Positions 8,369 through 16,214 of a stretch of 41,237 nt of DNA are shown here, in pieces. The DNA lies in contig NZ_CANRKH010000025.1 of NCBI RefSeq assembly GCF_947631165.1, forward strand, positions 1 through 41,237, given 5' to 3'. A program made the translations under genes and the position numbers. Each line of letters opens with the position of its first letter. Position 1 is the stretch's first letter. The notes beneath the pieces are model-generated. The model did not search any database and was not told the DNA's origin. It worked only from the letters and a program-made list of their open reading frames with translations. Origin of the DNA: an uncultured Dysosmobacter sp. (GTDB taxonomy: Bacteria > Bacillota > Clostridia > Oscillospirales > Oscillospiraceae).

Positions 8369-10036
8369 ATGCTATCCGACATCGAAATCGCGCAGCAGGC
8401 GAATCCGCTGAAGATCACAGACATCGCAAAGTCCTGCAATATTGATGAGAAGTACATTGAGATGTATGGCAATTATAAGGCAAAGGTGGACTATCGCCTG
8501 CTGAAAGAGAGCAGTGAGCCGGACGGCAAGCTGATCCTGGTCACTGCGATCACGCCGACCCCCGCAGGGGAAGGCAAGACGACCACATCCGTGGGTTTGG
8601 CAGACGCGCTTCGAAAGATCGGCAAAAATGCTGTTGTAGCGCTGCGGGAGCCTTCTCTCGGCCCTGTGTTCGGCGTGAAGGGCGGCGCTGCCGGCGGCGG
8701 CTATGCGCAGGTGGTGCCTATGGAGGACATCAACCTCCATTTCACCGGCGATTTCCACGCCATTGGCGCGGCCAACAATCTGCTGGCCGCTATGCTGGAC
8801 AATCATATCCAGCAGGGCAACGCCCTGGGCATCGACGTGAAGCAGATCACCTGGAAGCGCGCTGTGGACATGAACGACCGCCAGCTTCGCCATATCGTGG
8901 ACGGCCTGGGCGGCAGGATGCAGGGTGTGCCCCGGGAGGATGGATTCGAGATCACGGTAGCCAGTGAGATCATGGCGGTGCTGTGTCTGGCGTCTGACAT
9001 CACGGATCTCAAAGCCCGGCTGGCCCGGATGATCGTAGCCTACACCTACGACGGCAAGCCCGTCACCGCCCATGACCTGAAGGCGGAGGGAGCCATGGCG
9101 GCATTGCTGAAGGATGCGCTGAAGCCCAATCTGGTACAGACCTTGGAGCATACGCCTGCTTTTATCCATGGCGGGCCCTTTGCCAACATCGCCCATGGCT
9201 GCAACTCCGTCACCGCGACCCGCATGGCTCTAAAAGTCGGCGACTACGCCGTTACCGAGGCGGGCTTTGCCGCGGATCTGGGCGCGGAGAAATTTATTGA
9301 CATCAAGTGCCGCATGGCTGGACTGCATCCCTCCGCTGTTGTGATCGTGGCCACTGTCCGCGCCCTGAAGTATCACGGCGGCGTGCCGAAGGCGGAGCTG
9401 AACAATGAGAATCTGGAGGCGCTGAAGAAGGGCTTGCCCAATCTGCTGCAGCATGTGGACAATGTGAAGAACGTGTTCGGCCTGCCCTGCGTAGTGGCCA
9501 TCAATGCCTTCCCCACCGACACCAAGGCTGAGCTGGACCTGGTGGAGGAGAAGTGCAGCGAGCTGGGTGTGAACGTGGCCCTCAGCGAGGTCTGGGCCAA
9601 GGGCGGCGAAGGCGGCAAGGCGCTGGCCGAGGAGGTCGTCCGCCTTTGCGGGCAGCCCAACGATTTCAGCTTCACCTATCCCTTGGAGGCATCTATCGAA
9701 GAGAAGCTGGAGACCATCTGCAAGCGGGTCTATCACGCCGACGGCGTTCAGTTGACCGCCAATGCCAAGAAGCAGGCCAAGCAGCTGACGGAGCTGGGCT
9801 TCAGCGATTTGCCCATTTGCATGGCCAAGACCCAGTACTCCTTCTCGGACGATGCCTCGCTGCTGGGCGCGCCGAAAGGCTTCACTGTTACCGTCCGCAA
9901 TTTGAAGGTCTCCGCCGGAGCGGGCTTCATCGTGGCCCTGACCGGCGACATCATGACTATGCCGGGTCTGCCGAAGGCGCCTGCCGCGGAGAAGATCGAC
10001 GTGAATGAGAACGGAAAGATTACGGGCCTGTTTTGA
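8369..10036 (+). CDS. fhs: Formate-tetrahydrofolate ligase
   Basis: Fhs (10-formyl-THF synthetase) interconverts formate, ATP and THF with 10-formyl-THF, ADP and phosphate. Run backwards, it makes ATP from formyl-THF. The 555-residue length matches the family. The P-loop TPAGEGKTT is at residues 64-72, followed by the family signatures [23 protein letters not shown] (split here into [11 protein letters not shown] and [12 protein letters not shown]) and [11 protein letters not shown]. The ATG at 8369 has an AAAGGAG site and begins at a normal family N-terminus; an in-frame start at 8336 would add 11 residues and lacks a site. It heads an operon with fchA and folD. Confidence 0.97.
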   Translation: MLSDIEIAQQANPLKITDIAKSCNIDEKYIEMYGNYKAKVDYRLLKESSEPDGKLILVTAITPTPAGEGKTTTSVGLADALRKIGKNAVVALREPSLGPVFGVKGGAAGGGYAQVVPMEDINLHFTGDFHAIGAANNLLAAMLDNHIQQGNALGIDVKQITWKRAVDMNDRQLRHIVDGLGGRMQGVPREDGFEITVASEIMAVLCLASDITDLKARLARMIVAYTYDGKPVTAHDLKAEGAMAALLKDALKPNLVQTLEHTPAFIHGGPFANIAHGCNSVTATRMALKVGDYAVTEAGFAADLGAEKFIDIKCRMAGLHPSAVVIVATVRALKYHGGVPKAELNNENLEALKKGLPNLLQHVDNVKNVFGLPCVVAINAFPTDTKAELDLVEEKCSELGVNVALSEVWAKGGEGGKALAEEVVRLCGQPNDFSFTYPLEASIEEKLETICKRVYHADGVQLTANAKKQAKQLTELGFSDLPICMAKTQYSFSDDASLLGAPKGFTVTVRNLKVSAGAGFIVALTGDIMTMPGLPKAPAAEKIDVNENGKITGLF

Positions 10037-10081
10037 CCGGCAGGGCAGCACATTTCCGCAGGAAAGGGAAGGAATCGTTTT

Positions 10082-10714
10082 ATGAAAGAAAAGCTTGTTG
10101 AGAAGAGCTGCGCGGATTTTGCCGCGGTGCTGGCCTCCAAGGCTCCCGTTCCCGGCGGCGGCGGCGCGGCGGCGCTGGTCGGCGCTCTTGGCACAGCATT
10201 GTGCTCCATGGTGGGAAATCTGACCGTGGGGCGCAAGAAATACGCTGCTGTGGAAGCAGACATCCGGTCAGCCCTGAAGCAGGCAGAGAAGGTCCAGGCA
10301 GAGCTGCTGGAGCTGGTGGACAAGGATGCTGAGGCGTTTGAGCCGCTGTCCCGGGCCTATTCGATCTCCAAGGATGACCCAACGCGGGAAGTGACGCTGG
10401 AAAACGCCACGAGATCGGCATGTCAGGCGCCTCTGGAGATGATGTGCGCCATTTGCAAGGCGATCGAACTGCTGGAAGAAATGCTGGAAAAGGGCAGCGT
10501 AACGCTGGTATCCGATGTGGGCTGCGGCGCCTTGTGCTGCGGAGCGGCGCTGGAGAGCGCCAGCATGAATATTTTTGTCAATACAGGAACGCTGCGGGAC
10601 CGAGAGGAAGCGGCGCTGCTGGACGTGCAGGCCGACACGCTGCTGGCGGAATACCTTCCGCGGGCAAGGCACGTGGCGGATGAAGTGGCGCGGCGGCTGA
10701 GGAATGGAGGATGA
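10082..10714 (+). CDS. fchA: Methenyltetrahydrofolate cyclohydrolase (formimidoyl-THF cyclodeaminase family)
   Basis: This 210-residue protein belongs to the FTCD_C/cyclodeaminase family, seen in the N-terminal APVPGGGGAAALVGALGTAL motif and the helical body with SVTLVSDVGCGALCCGAALESA. In acetogens and purine-degrading clostridia, FchA hydrolyses 5,10-methenyl-THF to 10-formyl-THF. It follows fhs by 45 bp and overlaps folD by 4 nt (ATGA at 10711-10714), so the three are translationally linked. The adjacent FolD has lost its cyclohydrolase residues, which makes this protein the likely cyclohydrolase of the pathway. A formimidoyl-THF cyclodeaminase activity is the alternative, but no formiminotransferase is present here. 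Confidence 0.9.
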   Translation: MKEKLVEKSCADFAAVLASKAPVPGGGGAAALVGALGTALCSMVGNLTVGRKKYAAVEADIRSALKQAEKVQAELLELVDKDAEAFEPLSRAYSISKDDPTREVTLENATRSACQAPLEMMCAICKAIELLEEMLEKGSVTLVSDVGCGALCCGAALESASMNIFVNTGTLRDREEAALLDVQADTLLAEYLPRARHVADEVARRLRNGG

Positions 10715-11568
10715 ACATGGCGGAGATATGGAAGGGCGCCCCTGTGGCGGCCGCTATGACAGAACACCTGGCTGAAAGAGCGCGGCAGCTGCTGGAAAGG
10801 GGCGTGGAGCCGACGCTGGCCATTTTGCGCTTGGGAGAGCGGCCGGATGACATCGCCTATGAGCGCGGCGCGATCAGCCGCTGCGGGAAAATCGGCGTCG
10901 CGGTGCGGCAGATGCATCTGTCCGCAGACTGTTCCCGTGAGGAGCTGCTGGATACGATCCGGCAGGTCAATGAGGACACGGGCATCCATGGGTGCCTGAT
11001 GCTTCGCCCTCTGCCGAACAGGGATGATGAATGGGCCGCCTGCGATCTGCTGGCGCCAGAGAAGGATGTGGACTGTATCACCCCCGCGGCCCTGAGCGCG
11101 GTGTTTTCCGGCAGAGGGGCCGGATATCCGCCCTGTACCGCCCAGGCCTGTATCGAATTGCTGGATCATTACGGCGTTTCGCTGAAGGGCAAGCGGGTAG
11201 CTGTTATTGGACGCAGTCTGGTCATCGGCAAGCCGGTGTCCATGCTGCTGCAAAGCCGTGATGCAACAGTGACCATGTGCCACACCAAGACGGTGGATAT
11301 GCCCGCCGTCTGCCGGGAGGCAGAGATTCTGATCGCGGCGGCCGGCAAGGCCGGACTGGTAGATGAGCGGTTTATCAGCGAAGGACAGATCGTTCTGGAT
11401 GTCGGGATCAATGTGGACGCAGATGGGAATCTGTGCGGCGACGTGAAGTTTGAGGCGGCGGAGCCTGTGGTACGGGCCATCACGCCGGTCCCCGCCGGCG
11501 TGGGCTCTGTGACGACTGCCGTCCTTGCGAAGCATGTCATCGAAGCCGCGGAAAAAACGCTGGGATGA
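10711..11568 (+). CDS. folD: Methylenetetrahydrofolate dehydrogenase, FolD family, cyclohydrolase residues missing
   Basis: FolD normally oxidises 5,10-methylene-THF and then hydrolyses the methenyl product. The Rossmann part is intact: GRSLVIGKPVSMLL and the C-terminal ITPVPAGVGSVTT motif. In the folate-binding half, however, Tyr50 is followed by E-R-G-A, so the catalytic Lys (E. coli Lys54) is Ala54. The position of catalytic Gln98 (VQLPLP) is Leu98 (MLRPLP). Only Asp121 (KDVD) of that triad remains. The protein is therefore predicted to be a dehydrogenase only, with the partner gene fchA supplying cyclohydrolase. The length of 285 residues is normal. Alignment is by eye, but the numbering coincides with E. 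coli without gaps. Confidence 0.92.
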   Translation: MNMAEIWKGAPVAAAMTEHLAERARQLLERGVEPTLAILRLGERPDDIAYERGAISRCGKIGVAVRQMHLSADCSREELLDTIRQVNEDTGIHGCLMLRPLPNRDDEWAACDLLAPEKDVDCITPAALSAVFSGRGAGYPPCTAQACIELLDHYGVSLKGKRVAVIGRSLVIGKPVSMLLQSRDATVTMCHTKTVDMPAVCREAEILIAAAGKAGLVDERFISEGQIVLDVGINVDADGNLCGDVKFEAAEPVVRAITPVPAGVGSVTTAVLAKHVIEAAEKTLG

Positions 11569-11620
11569 TCCGTGGTATGCGGAGTTCCGGCGACTATAAA
11601 ATACATGTAAAAGGTCAATT

Positions 11621-11715
11621 GACAGAGTAGGGCCAGCGCGTCAAGTGCCGACGGATGGGATGTTGCCGCCGGACGAAAGGATCTCGATCCTGCGTTGCTG
11701 TGCCCGCGTCCGCTG
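11621..11715 (+). promoter_or_regulatory. Tetrahydrofolate (THF-I) riboswitch
   Basis: The folT leader carries the conserved segments of the THF riboswitch in order: GAGTAG (11625-11630), CGCGTCAAGTG (11637-11647), GGATGGGATGT (11653-11663), GGACGAAAGGAT (11671-11682) and CCGCGTCCGCTG (11704-11715). The class senses reduced folates and is known upstream of folT and folC in Firmicutes. Outer stem P1 pairs only imperfectly in my reading, so the exact ends are uncertain. It precedes a folate transporter gene, which fits the family exactly. Confidence 0.88.
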
Positions 11716-11727
11716 CCACCTAAGGAG

Positions 11728-11768
11728 AAATCCCCTTTCGTGGCAACTGTCACGAAAGGGGATTTTTT
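11728..11768 (+). terminator. Terminator hairpin of the riboswitch, overlapping the folT ribosome binding site
   Basis: A 15-bp stem (11728-11742 with 11751-11765, last pairs using part of the T run) is followed by TTTTTT that ends exactly before the folT ATG. The 3' arm contains AAAGGGGA (11755-11762), the only SD sequence at proper distance from the start. The same hairpin can thus stop transcription and hide the ribosome binding site. Confidence 0.8.
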
Positions 11769-12293
11769 ATGAAAACGAGACAACTGACCATGGATGCCAT
11801 GCTCGCCGCGATGTGCGCGGTGCTGGGCTGTCTGGCCCTGAACTTCGGGAACCTGAAGTTTACATTTGAAAGCCTGCCCGTACATATCGGCGCGCTGCTG
11901 TTCGGCCCTGTTGACGGTATGCTGATCGGCGGCGTCGGGACGCTGCTCTATCAGCTGCTCCGATACGGCGTTACCGCGACCACGCTGTTGTGGATCCTGC
12001 CCTATGTGCTTTGCGGACTGTCGGTGGGCTGGTGTGCCAGGGAGAAGGGCTTTTCACTCACCAGCAGGCAAACGGTCGTTCTGGTGGTACTCAATGAACT
12101 GCTGATCACGATTTTGAATACAGCCGCCCTCTATATCGACAGCCATGTCTATGGCTATTACACCCCTACCTTCATTACCGGTGTGCTGGGCCTGCGGCTC
12201 GTGATCTGCGTTGCGAAAGCCGTGGCTTACGGATCGGTCCTGCCGGGCGTGATCAAGCTCCTGCGTCAGATATTCCACCTGCGTGAGGCATAA
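11769..12293 (+). CDS. folT: Folate ECF transporter substrate-binding (S) component
   Basis: This 174-residue integral membrane protein with about six hydrophobic segments is an ECF S-component. The folate type is recognised by the N-terminal AMLAAMCAVLG start, FESLPVHIGALLFGPVDGMLIGGVG and LRYGVTATTLLWILPYVLCGL. It captures folates and works with a shared ECF energy module (EcfA, EcfA', EcfT) that must be encoded elsewhere. It is controlled by the THF riboswitch directly upstream, which agrees with a folate substrate. folC starts 12 bp after its stop, so imported folate is probably polyglutamylated in the same unit. Confidence 0.9.
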   Translation: MKTRQLTMDAMLAAMCAVLGCLALNFGNLKFTFESLPVHIGALLFGPVDGMLIGGVGTLLYQLLRYGVTATTLLWILPYVLCGLSVGWCAREKGFSLTSRQTVVLVVLNELLITILNTAALYIDSHVYGYYTPTFITGVLGLRLVICVAKAVAYGSVLPGVIKLLRQIFHLREA

Positions 12294-12304
12294 GGAGAGC
12301 AGCG

Positions 12305-13567
12305 ATGACATTGGAAGAAACCATGACATTTATCCAGTCCGTCAACTGGCTGGGCTGCCGGCCGGGCTTGGAGCGCATCACCGGCCTGATGCGCCGGCTG
12401 GGAGATCCGCAGAAGGATCTGCGTTATGTCCATATCACAGGGACCAACGGCAAGGGCTCCACGGCGGCGATGCTGTCCGCGATCCTGCAGGCGGCGGGCT
12501 ATACGGTGGGACTGTTCACCTCTCCACATCTGCGGCGCTACAACGAACGTATCAAAATCAACGGCAGGGATATCTCCGACGAAGATCTGTGCGCCATGGC
12601 GGAGCGTGTAAAACCGGCGGTGGAGCAGATGAACGCGGTCCCGACAGAATTTGAGCGCTTCACGGCAATGGCGCTGCTGTACTTCCAGAAAAGGCACTGT
12701 GATATCGTGGTGCTGGAGGTGGGATTAGGGGGCCGTTTGGACAGCACCAATGTGATCCCCGCCCCGGAGGCGGCGGTCATTACCAACATCGGTCTGGAGC
12801 ACACAGAATATCTGGGCGATACCATAGAAAAGATCGCCGCGGAGAAAGCGGGGATCATCAAGCCGGGAGCGGATGTGGTGCTCAGCGGGCAGTGTCCGGA
12901 GGCGGAGACTGTGGTTCGGGCGCTTGCGCATGGAAACCAGATGTGCGTTACAGACGTTTCTCAGCTGCGTCAGCTCTCCGCGGATCTTTCCGGGCAGCGG
13001 ATCGATTACCGGGAACGGAAGGATCTGCGGCTTCGGCTGCTGGGGGCATACCAGTGTCAAAATGCCGCGGTGGCACTGGATACAGTGGATGCGCTGCGCC
13101 GCCGGGGTTGGAATATCTCGGAAACTGCGGTCCGGCATGGATTGGAGACCGCGGCCTGGCCCGGCCGGTTTGAGGTGCTGCGGACAAAGCCGCTGGTCCT
13201 GGCGGACGGCGCCCACAACCCCAATGGCGTGGCGGAGCTGGTCCGGTGCTTGGAGCAGTATCTGCCTGGGAAAAAGTGCCTGTTTCTGACCGGCGTTATG
13301 GCGGACAAGGATTATGCGGACATGATGCAAATGGTCACGCCCTATGCCGCCGCATTTATCACAGTGCCGCCTCCCAGTGAGCGGGCGCTTTCGGCGCAGG
13401 CGTTGAGAGAACAGATCCAGCAGAGCTTTTCCGGTCCCGTACATGCGGCGGACAGCGTGGAAGCTGGCCTGGAGCTGGCTCTGGCCAGCCTGGAGCCAGA
13501 GCAGCCGCTGTGTATTTTTGGCTCCCTGTACCAGATGGGCATCGTTCGGGCGTTTTTTGAAAAATAG
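12305..13567 (+). CDS. folC: Folylpolyglutamate synthase / dihydrofolate synthase
   Basis: FolC adds glutamates to folates, trapping them in the cell and making them better cofactors. The Mur-ligase fold is shown by the ATP loop GTNGKGST (residues 46-53), the VLEVGLGGRLDSTN motif, NIGLEHTEYLG and the C-terminal VLADGAHNPNG segment. The length of 420 residues is normal. It lies between folT and the cyclo-ligase gene with gaps of 12 and 14 bp, forming a folate salvage operon under the riboswitch. Whether it also has dihydrofolate synthase activity cannot be told. Confidence 0.95.
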   Translation: MTLEETMTFIQSVNWLGCRPGLERITGLMRRLGDPQKDLRYVHITGTNGKGSTAAMLSAILQAAGYTVGLFTSPHLRRYNERIKINGRDISDEDLCAMAERVKPAVEQMNAVPTEFERFTAMALLYFQKRHCDIVVLEVGLGGRLDSTNVIPAPEAAVITNIGLEHTEYLGDTIEKIAAEKAGIIKPGADVVLSGQCPEAETVVRALAHGNQMCVTDVSQLRQLSADLSGQRIDYRERKDLRLRLLGAYQCQNAAVALDTVDALRRRGWNISETAVRHGLETAAWPGRFEVLRTKPLVLADGAHNPNGVAELVRCLEQYLPGKKCLFLTGVMADKDYADMMQMVTPYAAAFITVPPPSERALSAQALREQIQQSFSGPVHAADSVEAGLELALASLEPEQPLCIFGSLYQMGIVRAFFEK

Positions 13568-13581
13568 CAGGAGGAACGATC

Positions 13582-14160
13582 ATGCTGGACGAAGAGAAAC
13601 AAGCGCTCCGCAGAGCGGTCCGGCGGCAGATCGCCGCGTTTTCACCGAAGTATTTGCGGGATGCCGGTGAGAAGATTGCGGCGCGGCTGGACGGATGTCC
13701 GGAATACCGGCAGGCGCGGACTGTTTTGGGATTTGTCAGCATGGCAACAGAGATCGATACGCTGCCGTTTCTCCGTCGAACGATGGAGGCTGGAAAGCGT
13801 CTGACGGTTCCCCTGTGCACGGCGCCTGGCCGTATGGAAGCCCGCCTCATTCGGGGAATGGACGACTTGAGACCCGGCAGCTATGGTATTTTGGAGCCAG
13901 GACCGGAGTGCCCCCGGCTGGCTCCCGCGGAGATCGAATTTGCGGTGATCCCCTGTGTGGCCTGTGACCGGCAAGGCAACCGGCTGGGCCACGGAGGCGG
14001 ATATTATGACCGCTATCTGGCCGTGTATACCGGTCCGGCGGCGCTCGTATGTCCGGAGGCGCTGCTGCAGCGTTCGATCCCCACAGGACCGCTGGACCGC
14101 CCGATCGGTTTGGTGGTCACTGAAACAGCAATGTACAGGGACGGTATCATGAAAATATGA
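13582..14160 (+). CDS. 5-formyltetrahydrofolate cyclo-ligase
   Basis: This enzyme (5,10-methenyl-THF synthetase) uses ATP to convert 5-formyl-THF, a storage or salvaged folate, back to methenyl-THF. The family motif NRLGHGGGYYDRYL is present near residues 133-146, as are the N-terminal EEKQALRRAVRRQ basic helix and the GSYGILEP segment. The length of 192 residues is normal. It has a GGAGG site and is the last gene of the riboswitch operon. It returns salvaged formyl-folate into the FolD/FchA/Fhs pool. Confidence 0.93.
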   Translation: MLDEEKQALRRAVRRQIAAFSPKYLRDAGEKIAARLDGCPEYRQARTVLGFVSMATEIDTLPFLRRTMEAGKRLTVPLCTAPGRMEARLIRGMDDLRPGSYGILEPGPECPRLAPAEIEFAVIPCVACDRQGNRLGHGGGYYDRYLAVYTGPAALVCPEALLQRSIPTGPLDRPIGLVVTETAMYRDGIMKI

Positions 14161-14279
14161 TAGAGCGGCGCTTCACAGATCGCTCTTTTCTTCAGCTGGC
14201 ACCAACAACGTGTTCAGCGCCGCGGGATCGGTTCTGTGCGATCCGCCGGCGCACCGTCCTGATATTTCACTTGCATCCC

Positions 14280-14551
14280 TACCCTCAGTAGACAAAGGGC
14301 AATACGCCTGCCAGCGGCTAAAATCAACGCTGGCTGCGTCATCGTCCCAGGTGGGCGTTGGCCCACCGTCGTCCTCTTCCTTGCCAGCGCCGGTTTTTTC
14401 TCGCTGGCAGGTCTTTAGAGTTTTTCGGGAGCAGATTTAGTGGCCGGCAAGGCAGCCGAGGCCGCCGGGCTGACGCCCGGCAACGAGGATAACGCAGTCA
14501 GCCGCTCAAGATGCCCCGAAAAACCGTATTGCCCTTTGTCTACTGAGGGTA
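14280..14551. mobile_element. MITE-like palindromic element with 27-bp inverted ends
   Basis: A perfect 27-bp inverted repeat (14280-14306 and 14525-14551) bounds a 272-bp insert with no coding capacity. The ends read TA-CCCTCAGTAGACAAAGGGC inward, so the outermost TA on each side fits a TA target duplication of the IS630/Tc1-mariner kind. The interior contains further nested repeats (GCCAGCG/CGCTGGC twice). It fills most of the 616-bp gap between the folate genes and the hydantoinase gene; the bases before it (14161-14279) show nothing recognisable. Confidence 0.7.
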
Positions 14552-14659
14552 TGCTAGCCTGATAGCCGTATTACCTCCTTTCATTCTACTCTCTCTTCTT
14601 TTTGATTTTCTGCGGCCAACAGCTCGTTGGCGCCGCGCCTTGCGGCGGCATCAGGCAAA

Positions 14660-14699
14660 ACTGCCCTGGATCTGGCTTTTGGGCTAGATCCAGGGCAGT
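14660..14699. terminator. Bidirectional terminator-like hairpin
   Basis: A 14-bp stem (14660-14673 with 14686-14699) is flanked by AAAA on the left and TTTT-containing sequence on the right, so it could end transcripts from both sides of this convergent gap. Confidence 0.7.
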
Positions 14700-14746
14700 C
14701 ATTTTGTTGGCTGCCGACTGACAGACGCCGTGAGGCGGCGACGGCA

Positions 14747-14773
14747 AAGCCCCCGGCCGGTGGCCGGGGGCTT
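14747..14773 (-). terminator. GC-rich hairpin just after the hydantoinase gene
   Basis: A 12-bp stem (14747-14758 with 14762-14773) with a GGT loop lies 3 bp beyond the minus-strand stop. Its minus-strand tail is only TTT, so it is a weak terminator that may act together with the hairpin at 14660. Confidence 0.6.
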
Positions 14774-14776
14774 GTT

Positions 14777-16153
14777 TCACAGGGAGCACTTTCCACGGGC
14801 CATGTAACGGCCCTGAGGAGTCTCGTCCAGAACCCTGCCGTCCTCCACGGCCAGACTGCCCCGGAGCCACACCTGCCGGATGCCGCCCACGGTGACAAAG
14901 CCCTCGTAGGGATTGTAGTCCACGTTGGCTACGTAGTCGTCGGCCCGGATGACGTGGCTGGCACCAGGGTCGTAGACCACGATGTCCGCGTCGCTGCCGA
15001 GGCGGAGCTGGCCCTTCCGGGGGAAGAGGCCGTACAGCTTGGCGGGATTCTCACTGAGGGCGCGGACCATGCGGCCCAGGCTGACGCGCTTTTTGGCCAC
15101 GCCGTAGGAATAGATCAGCTCGCCCCGGGTCTCTACGCCGGGGAGACCGCCAGGGATCTTGGTGAAGTCCTCCTGGCCCATGTCCTTCTGGGTCAGGGTG
15201 AAGGAGCAGTGATCGGTGGAGATGGTCTGGATGTCGCCCCGGCGCAGGGCCTTCCACAGAGCCTCCTGCTGGCCCTTTTCCCGGATGGGCGGCGCGCAGA
15301 CATAGCGGGCGGCCTGGGAGTAGTCCTCATTGAAATACACGCTGTCGTCCAGCAGCAGGTACTGGGGGCAGGTCTCCACAAAGACCTTCTGGCCCCGGTC
15401 CCGGGCGTGGCGGACCTCATTCAGCGCCTCCTGATTGGTCAGGTGGACGATGACCACCGGGGCCTCCGCCGCCTGGGCAATGCGCAGCAGACGGGAGACG
15501 GCCTCGGCCTCCAGATAGGGAGGGCGGGTCAGGGGATGACAGGCGGGGGAGAGCTGGCCGGCATTTTTCCGCTCGGCGATCATGCCGTCGATGACTCCGG
15601 CGTTCTCGCAGTGGACGCCGCAGATGCCGCCCAGCGTTTTCAGCTCCTTCAAAGCCCAGTACATATCCCGGTCCCCCACCATCATGGCGGGATAGGTCAT
15701 ATACATCTTGAAGGAGGACACGCCCCTGGCGAACATGTCCGGCAGCTCCGCCCGGATGGACTCGTTCCAGTCGTCGATGGTCATGTGGAAGCCATAGTCG
15801 CAGAAGGTGCGGCCGTCGGCCTTTTTGTGCCACAGGTCCAGACCGTAGTGCAGAGATTCGCCCTTGTTGGGGCAGGCGAAGTCAATAATTGTGGTGGTGC
15901 CGCCCCGCAGGGCCGCCCGGCTGCCGGTGTAGAAGTCATCGGCGGTGGTGGTGTTGCAGACGTCCAGATCGAAGTGGGTGTGGGCGTCGATGAAGCCGGG
16001 GAACAGCAGGCAGCCAGTGACATCCACGACCCGGTCGAAATCACCCTTCAGGTTCCGGCCCAGGTCCGTGACTTTTTCGTTTTCGATCACCAGATCGGCC
16101 CGCTTCGCTCCGCTGCCGGAGACCACGGAGCCGCCTTTGAACAGTGTACGCAT
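14777..16153 (-). CDS. Dihydropyrimidinase / D-hydantoinase
   Basis: A cyclic amidohydrolase that opens dihydropyrimidine or hydantoin rings. All metal-site residues of the amidohydrolase fold are visible: His58 and His60 in DAHTHFD, the carbamylated Lys149 in SFKMYMTY, His181 in HCEN, His237 in HLTN and Asp314 in STDHC. The length of 458 residues matches the family. The ATG has a GGAGGG site. It is 61 bp downstream of proC on the same strand and could be the last gene of that unit. No partner carbamoylase or dihydropyrimidine dehydrogenase is nearby, so the natural substrate stays open. Confidence 0.9.
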   Translation of the reverse strand: MRTLFKGGSVVSGSGAKRADLVIENEKVTDLGRNLKGDFDRVVDVTGCLLFPGFIDAHTHFDLDVCNTTTADDFYTGSRAALRGGTTTIIDFACPNKGESLHYGLDLWHKKADGRTFCDYGFHMTIDDWNESIRAELPDMFARGVSSFKMYMTYPAMMVGDRDMYWALKELKTLGGICGVHCENAGVIDGMIAERKNAGQLSPACHPLTRPPYLEAEAVSRLLRIAQAAEAPVVIVHLTNQEALNEVRHARDRGQKVFVETCPQYLLLDDSVYFNEDYSQAARYVCAPPIREKGQQEALWKALRRGDIQTISTDHCSFTLTQKDMGQEDFTKIPGGLPGVETRGELIYSYGVAKKRVSLGRMVRALSENPAKLYGLFPRKGQLRLGSDADIVVYDPGASHVIRADDYVANVDYNPYEGFVTVGGIRQVWLRGSLAVEDGRVLDETPQGRYMARGKCSL

Positions 16154-16214
16154 GTTGGTCCCTCCGTTCGTTTATGATAAGTAGTATCGCATAGATACAG
16201 ATGGGGATGATGGG

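Noticed and set aside
14627..16177. Plus-strand frame of 516 residues opposite the hydantoinase gene
   Set aside because: Antisense shadow: the minus-strand gene has all amidohydrolase metal ligands, and the plus frame runs through two terminator hairpins.
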